A DNA stretch of 64,000 nucleotides from Saprospiraceae bacterium. Its GTDB lineage: Bacteria; Bacteroidota; Bacteroidia; Chitinophagales; Saprospiraceae. Below are positions 59,033-64,000 of the stretch, one piece after another (within the stretch, counting starts at the first letter, position 1; each line of letters starts with the position of its first letter). The position numbers and the translations under genes were made by a program. The stretch lies in assembly GCA_016715405.1 (NCBI GenBank), contig JADKAE010000028.1:1-64000 (forward strand), given 5' to 3'. Under the pieces are notes generated by a model. The model ran no database searches. It was not told the DNA's origin and worked only from the letters and a program-made list of their open reading frames with translations.

Positions 59033-60250
59033 ATGAGACCTGAAGACATCCGCATAGCAGATTACACCTACGAATTGCCCGATGATCGCATCGCCAAATA
59101 CCCCTTGGCCGAACGCGACGCTTCGAAGTTATTGGTATACCGCGACGGCGCCATTTCGGAAGATGTGTACCGCCATTTCGATCGGCATATCGCCCCCGAT
59201 GCGATGCTGGTATTCAACAATACGCGGGTGATACCGGCGCGGGTGCTGTTCAATTTGCCCAGCGGCGCTGCGATCGAATTGTTTTGCCTTTCACCGGAAG
59301 GCGAGCTCAATACCGGCCTGCTGGCCACCGGCGAAGCCACCTGGTTGTGCCTGGTAGGCGGCGCTAAAAAGTGGAAATCGGGTCCGCTGCAAAGGACACT
59401 TGCACAAGGCGCCGATGCCATCTCGCTGGAAGCGGAATTGCTGGAAAAAACCGGCGACCATTTCCGGGTGCGGTTTTGCTGGACGCCGGCATCGGTCACT
59501 TTTGCCGAGGTGCTCACCCTGGCCGGACAGGTACCCCTCCCGCCCTATCTGCATCGCCCGGCCGAAGAACTCGACCGCGAACGCTACCAGACGATCTATG
59601 CCCGCCACGACGGCTCAGTGGCGGCGCCGACGGCTGGGCTGCATTATACTGAAACGCTGCTCGACCGTCTGCGCGAAAAAAATGTATCCTGCGAATATCT
59701 CACTTTGCACGTGGGCGCGGGCACGTTCCGGCCCGTGAAATCGGAGACCATCGGCGACCACGAGATGCACGCCGAATATTTTGACGTAAGCGCGGAGTTT
59801 ATCCAATCCCTGCTCGACGGCCACGGCGAAAGGCAGGTGATAGCCGTGGGCACCACCTCGCTGCGCACGCTCGAAAGCTTGTTCCTGATGGGTAGCAAGC
59901 TGCTTGAACAGCCCGGCTTGTCGCTCGAAGCACTGCAGATCAGCCAATGGGATGCGTATCAGGGCAGGCTTGGCCAAACCTCCGTGACTGCCGCGCTGGA
60001 GGCCCTGCTCACATGGATGGAGGAGCGAGGCATGGATCGCCTGATAGCCCCCACGCAATTGCTGATTGCCCCGGGTTATCGCATCCGCACGGTCGACGCA
60101 TTGGCCACCAATTTTCACCAGCCTTCGAGTACGCTGCTTTTACTGGTAGCCGCTGCGGTGGGCAATGACTGGCGGGAGATTTATCGCTATGCGCTTGATA
60201 ATGATTTTCGGTTTTTGAGTTATGGCGATGGGTCTTTGCTTTTTCTTTGA
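59033..60250 (+). CDS. queA: tRNA preQ1(34) S-adenosylmethionine ribosyltransferase-isomerase
   Basis: A 405-residue cytoplasmic enzyme that adds the ribosyl part of SAM to preQ1 in tRNA, the penultimate step of queuosine synthesis (EC 2.4.99.17). Diagnostic parts are YELPDDRIAKYPL, LVFNNTRVIPARV, GQVPLPPY, PTAGLHYTE, LHVGAGTFRPV, VGTTSLRTLES and TNFHQPSSTLLLLV. The frame is intact. A CCGCAGAG repeat follows directly. Confidence 0.96.
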   Translation: MRPEDIRIADYTYELPDDRIAKYPLAERDASKLLVYRDGAISEDVYRHFDRHIAPDAMLVFNNTRVIPARVLFNLPSGAAIELFCLSPEGELNTGLLATGEATWLCLVGGAKKWKSGPLQRTLAQGADAISLEAELLEKTGDHFRVRFCWTPASVTFAEVLTLAGQVPLPPYLHRPAEELDRERYQTIYARHDGSVAAPTAGLHYTETLLDRLREKNVSCEYLTLHVGAGTFRPVKSETIGDHEMHAEYFDVSAEFIQSLLDGHGERQVIAVGTTSLRTLESLFLMGSKLLEQPGLSLEALQISQWDAYQGRLGQTSVTAALEALLTWMEERGMDRLIAPTQLLIAPGYRIRTVDALATNFHQPSSTLLLLVAAAVGNDWREIYRYALDNDFRFLSYGDGSLLFL

Positions 60251-60264
60251 TGCCCTGCTTTTTA

Positions 60265-60307
60265 CCGCAGAGTTAAAGGAGTTAAGCGCTGAGTTTCGCT
60301 GAGTCGC
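60265..60307. repeat. CCGCAGAGTTA element, copy 3 (half element)
   Basis: CCGCAGAGTTAAAGGAGTTA then CGCTGAG and CGCTGAG: the same opening as at 41217 and 55308, without a clear second arm. It lies between convergent queA and GH29. Confidence 0.75.
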
Positions 60308-60317
60308 ATCGTCTCCC

Positions 60318-61727
60318 CTACTCTCTCGTCGCATAAAACAAGCCGGCATTTGACAGTGCGGGCGGGCCGAGGGCGTCGTCAATTACGATTCTTACTTTTC
60401 CCGATTTTATTGTATCAAATCGCAGCAGGCGTTTATATCCTATGGTAGTACCGCGGGTTATGGTAATCCACTGGCCGTCCACTTCGGCGTCGATGTGGAA
60501 GGCGGAGACGCGTTGTCCGAAGCGGATAGGTTCTTGCAGCATAATGCGGTTAAATACGCGCGGTTTGTTGAGGCTGATCGTCAGCGTGGCCTGGCGTTTG
60601 TCGTCGGCGGCAGCCCAGTAGGTTTGGTTATCGCCATCGGTGAGGTGTTGGGGTACAAAACGCGGATTTTGTTGGCGGTAGTGGTCGGCGCTCACGGATT
60701 GGCGCAGGGCCAGGTTTTTGCGGAACGTGTTATTGATGATTTTTCGGAATGCTTTAAGCGAGCGAATATCGTTTTCGTGGATCAGACCGCGGCGGTCGGG
60801 GGGCAGGTTGAGGAGCAGCACCCCGTTGCGGCCTACCGAGTTGTAATAAATTTCGATCAATTGCTGGGGGGATTTGACCAGGCTATCCTCGCGGGGGTGA
60901 TAAAACCAGCCCGGGCGGATAGACACGTCGCATTCGCCGGTGAGCCAGCGCCGGCCATGTGGGTCGCCGGTATTGAGATAGGCCATATCAGCCTTGCCTA
61001 TGACGATATCGTCGCTATTGATCGTCGACCAGCAGGTTTCGCCGGCGTAGCCGCGTTCATTGCCGATCCAGCGGATGTCGGGGCCTGCGTCGGAGAAGAT
61101 CAGGGCTTTGGGTTGGAGGCGGTAGATGAGGCTGCGCCAGGCGGGAAAATCGTATACCATGTCTTTTGCATTTTCGCCACGAGCGCCGTCCATCCACACC
61201 TCCGATATTTCGCCGTATTGGGTCAGCAATTCTTCTAATTGATTCATATAAAATGAATTATAGCTGTCGCTGCCATATGAGGGTTCGTGTTGGTCCCAGG
61301 GAGAGAGATAGACACCCAGGCGCAGGCCGTTTTTGCGGCAGGAAGCGGCCAGGTTGCCGACCACATCGCCCTGGCCGTTTTTCCAGGGGCTGCTTTTTAC
61401 AGAGTGGTCGGTAAATCGGGAGGGCCAGAGGCAAAAGCCGTCGTGGTGTTTGGCTGTTATAATGAGTTGTTTCATACCCGCCTGCCGGGCTACTTTGGCC
61501 CATTGGTCGGTAGACAATTGGGAGGGGTTGAAAATAGCGGGGTTTTCCTTGCCGTCGCCCCACTCTTTGTCGGTAAACGCATTTACAGTATAATGGATAA
61601 AACCGATCAACTCCTGCTCCTGGTAGGCAATTTGCTCGGGTGTAGGTACTACCGGCATGGGAGGGATATCCTGTGCCATTATGGGAATAGACAATACAGC
61701 AGCCAACAAAATAGTAATCGTGCGCAT
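60318..61727 (-). CDS. Alpha-L-fucosidase, GH29
   Basis: A 469-residue exported glycosidase (signal peptide MRTITILLAAVLSIPIMAQ). The GH29 barrel shows EQIAYQEQELIGFIHY, WAKVARQAGMKQLIITAKHHDGF, GVYLSPWDQHEPSYG and the nucleophile Asp in ISEVWMDGARG. The C-terminal 130 residues are a beta-sandwich of the discoidin (F5/8C) kind. It would release fucose from glycans, fitting the GH127 gene and the T9SS-secreted proteins nearby. Start at 61727 is set by the signal peptide. Confidence 0.92.
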   Translation of the reverse strand: MRTITILLAAVLSIPIMAQDIPPMPVVPTPEQIAYQEQELIGFIHYTVNAFTDKEWGDGKENPAIFNPSQLSTDQWAKVARQAGMKQLIITAKHHDGFCLWPSRFTDHSVKSSPWKNGQGDVVGNLAASCRKNGLRLGVYLSPWDQHEPSYGSDSYNSFYMNQLEELLTQYGEISEVWMDGARGENAKDMVYDFPAWRSLIYRLQPKALIFSDAGPDIRWIGNERGYAGETCWSTINSDDIVIGKADMAYLNTGDPHGRRWLTGECDVSIRPGWFYHPREDSLVKSPQQLIEIYYNSVGRNGVLLLNLPPDRRGLIHENDIRSLKAFRKIINNTFRKNLALRQSVSADHYRQQNPRFVPQHLTDGDNQTYWAAADDKRQATLTISLNKPRVFNRIMLQEPIRFGQRVSAFHIDAEVDGQWITITRGTTIGYKRLLRFDTIKSGKVRIVIDDALGPPALSNAGLFYATRE

Positions 61728-61848
61728 AAGATAATGTATTGTGGAATGGCAAACTTGCCGACAAAATCTAAATACGGGTAAAAGGACGATAAGTCCTATG
61801 TTTTTTAAGCGTAATTTTAGGCACATTTAAAATAACCGGATTATAGCT

Positions 61849-64000
61849 ATGCGAATACAAACTTTTACACTGATTACCCTTCTGAGTATCCTGATCGCAA
61901 ATCCGCTTACTGCGCAATTGCGTATCAATGAAGTAAGCGCCGCCAACAGGAATATTTATACCGATTATTTCGGCGAGCACGAGGACTGGATAGAATTATT
62001 CAATTCGGGGAGCGCCACAATTGACCTTACGGGGTACTACCTGAGTGACAATATCGACAATCCCACCAAATGGGCTTTTCCTGCCGGTGCAGCTATTGAC
62101 CCCGGGCAATATTTAGTAATATTTGCTTCGGGGCGCGACGGCTATTATTTTGGTCAATGGCATGCCAGTTTTCGCATCACGCAAACCGCCGAAGAAGACG
62201 CCGTATTAGCCGATCCGGCGGGCAACGTGATCGATCAGTTTCACTGGGAAGACCCCAACCGCGCCAACCACTCTTATGGCCGCAATGCCGCCGGCGACTG
62301 GAAGATATACGACCAACCCACCCCCGGCGCGGTCAATAACACCATAGCCCGCAACGACTACACCCCCATACCCATAATTAACCTGCCGGCGGGTTTTTAC
62401 ACCAACCCGTTGAGCGTGTCCATATTCGGGCCGGTGGGTTTGACCATTCGCTATACCACCGACGGGTCGGAGCCAATTGCTACCTCTCCCGCATACAGCG
62501 GCCCTATCGACATCTCCGAAACCACCGTATTGCGTGCGCGGGTATTTTCGAGCGATCCGCTGGTTTTGCCGGGTTTGACCCAAACCAACACGTATTTCAT
62601 CAACGTATCCCATACCATACCGGTGATCTCGGTGGCCGGCGGCGAACTCGACGAGTTGCTCAACGGCAGCTATAGCAGTCCCTGGGGTTCTTTTGAGCTA
62701 TTTGAAAACGGTGAGCAGATAGACGAAGCCGAAGGCGAATACAACAAACACGGCAACGACAGCTGGGCCTACGGACAACGCGGCATCGACTACATCACCC
62801 GCGATGAATTCGGCTACGACGACGAAATAGAGCACAAGGTATTCGACAACTCCGATCGCGAAGAATACCAGCGGCTTATTCTCAAAGCTGCCGCCAACGA
62901 CAACTATCCTGCCCACAACAACGGCGCGCATATCCGCGACGCCTACGCGCATACGCTGTCGCAACGCGCCGGACTGGAACTCGACGAGCGCACCTATAAG
63001 CCCTGCGTGTTATATGCCAACGGCGAATACTGGGGGGTATACGAAATCCGGGAAAAAGTAGATGACAGCGACTTTACCGAATACTACTACAACCAGGGCA
63101 AATACGACATCGACATGATCAAAACCTGGGGCGCTACCTGGATCGAATACGGCGACTGGGCCGACTGGTACACCCTGCACAATTTCATCACCACCAACGA
63201 CATGTCGGCGCAGCCCAACTACGAAATCGTCAAAGACCAGCTCAATGTGTTGAGCCTCATCGACTATATGATCCTGAACACACACGTAGTGTGCAAAGAC
63301 TGGCTCAACTGGAATACCGCCTGGTGGCGGGGCCGCAACCCCGAAGGAGAACAACTGAAATGGCGTTATCTCTTGTGGGATCTCGACGCCATATTTGGTC
63401 ATTATGTAAATTACACCTCCATTCCCGATGTAAGCCCCAATGCCGACCCTTGCGACAACGAAGAATACAGCGACTCTTCCGACCCACAAGGACACGTCGA
63501 CCTCATCGTGTCGCTGATGGAAAACGAAGAATTCCACGCGTTATACGTCAACCGGTATGCCGATTTAAACAACACCTATTTGTCGTGTGAGTACATGATC
63601 GCCCTGCTCGATTCAATGATTGCGGTCATTGAGCCGGAAATGTACGGCCAGGTAGCCCGCTGGGGCGGCTCTTATCAGTCGTGGCTCATCAATGTGCAGA
63701 CCATCCGCGACTTCATCAACGCCCGCTGCATCGTCATCAACGGCGGCATCGGCGATTGCTACGAAGTGTCGGGCCCCTACCCGCTCCAAGTGCGCGTAGA
63801 ACCGGCGGGTTTTTCCAACAAAGTATTGGTCAACACCATTGCTCCAGACACCTACCCCTACGACGCCGAATATTTTGGCGACATTCCCATTACGCTCACC
63901 GCGCAGCCCGCCCAGGGCTGGGAGTTGGACCACTGGGAAGTAGCCAACCAGGTATTCGGCCCCGACGCCACTTCCGATGCCATCAGCCTTAGTATGATCA
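61849..64000 (+). CDS. CotH-family secreted protein with lamin-tail domain, 3' end outside window
   Basis: An open frame of over 717 residues running off the window. Order: signal peptide (ending NPLTAQ), lamin-tail domain (RINEVSAANRNIYTDYFGEHE), chitobiase-type beta-sandwich (TIRYTTDGSEPIATSPAYSG), then CotH domain (ILKAAANDNYPAHNNGAH, LDERTYKPCVLYANGEYWGVYEIREK, WRYLLWDLDAIFGHY). CotH proteins have a kinase-like fold, and some phosphorylate spore-coat proteins; here a surface or glycan role is more likely. A glycine-rich/bacterial repeat region begins near 63780. A sorting domain may follow outside. Confidence 0.9.
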   Translation, partial: MRIQTFTLITLLSILIANPLTAQLRINEVSAANRNIYTDYFGEHEDWIELFNSGSATIDLTGYYLSDNIDNPTKWAFPAGAAIDPGQYLVIFASGRDGYYFGQWHASFRITQTAEEDAVLADPAGNVIDQFHWEDPNRANHSYGRNAAGDWKIYDQPTPGAVNNTIARNDYTPIPIINLPAGFYTNPLSVSIFGPVGLTIRYTTDGSEPIATSPAYSGPIDISETTVLRARVFSSDPLVLPGLTQTNTYFINVSHTIPVISVAGGELDELLNGSYSSPWGSFELFENGEQIDEAEGEYNKHGNDSWAYGQRGIDYITRDEFGYDDEIEHKVFDNSDREEYQRLILKAAANDNYPAHNNGAHIRDAYAHTLSQRAGLELDERTYKPCVLYANGEYWGVYEIREKVDDSDFTEYYYNQGKYDIDMIKTWGATWIEYGDWADWYTLHNFITTNDMSAQPNYEIVKDQLNVLSLIDYMILNTHVVCKDWLNWNTAWWRGRNPEGEQLKWRYLLWDLDAIFGHYVNYTSIPDVSPNADPCDNEEYSDSSDPQGHVDLIVSLMENEEFHALYVNRYADLNNTYLSCEYMIALLDSMIAVIEPEMYGQVARWGGSYQSWLINVQTIRDFINARCIVINGGIGDCYEVSGPYPLQVRVEPAGFSNKVLVNTIAPDTYPYDAEYFGDIPITLTAQPAQGWELDHWEVANQVFGPDATSDAISLSMI

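Overview
The window most likely comes from a member of the Bacteroidota, probably the Saprospiria (Lewinella/Haliscomenobacter-like). Several large secreted proteins end in a type IX secretion (Por) sorting domain. Few starts have a Shine-Dalgarno site. A tRNA promoter fits the Bacteroidota TTG-N21-TAnnTTTG pattern. Two related TPR-like proteins resemble the large uncharacterised families of that group. This placement is inferred from gene content, not from a marker-gene tree.

Layout. 1-4.1 kb: two paralogous TPR-like genes on the minus strand, with short ORFs and terminator-like hairpins between them. 4.1-12.6 kb: three secreted amidohydrolases, a membrane acyltransferase and a small acidic protein. 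12.9-13.15 kb: tRNA-Val and tRNA-Pro with a promoter and a terminator. 13.3-21.6 kb: a calcium-type P-ATPase, xylulokinase and xylose isomerase, a DUF4198 protein and an SDR-type threonine dehydrogenase. 21.8-25.4 kb: uridine kinase, a TraB-like protein, an Lrp regulator, glutamate dehydrogenase and CcmD. 25.5-34.8 kb: palindromic elements, an FKBP lipoprotein, a gingipain-like secreted protein, a DegT-like aminotransferase, an actin-fold membrane protein and a beta-helix protein. 35-41.2 kb: GH127, a serine hydrolase, MarR and an S41 peptidase. 41.4-51.9 kb: a POT peptide transporter overlapping an NtrC-type regulator, then the complete kdp potassium locus with a KdpD sensor lacking its kinase and a separate histidine kinase. 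52-64 kb: a fibronectin-III adhesin, a truncated class V aminotransferase, an ABC exporter, a PIN toxin-antitoxin pair, queA, a GH29 fucosidase and a partial CotH-family protein.

How the genes work together. xylB-xylA form a xylose/xylulose pathway. GH127, GH29 and the secreted adhesin-like proteins point to polysaccharide degradation. The kdp locus appears to be governed by a sigma-54 activator: a good -24/-12 promoter lies between the regulator and the first kdp gene, 26 bases before the first start codon.

Two features cut across the window. First, about sixteen genes are split by single-base frameshifts, nearly all at homopolymers, including genes such as kdpA and kdpB. This looks like sequencing or assembly error rather than mass pseudogenisation. 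Second, intergenic space is filled by repeat families: heptamer arrays (GTTCTCT and relatives) built as inverted repeats around a conserved core, and a 33-base palindrome family. One palindrome copy sits in frame inside the signal-peptide region of the GH127 gene, and two others sit inside larger nested inverted repeats flanked by direct repeats.
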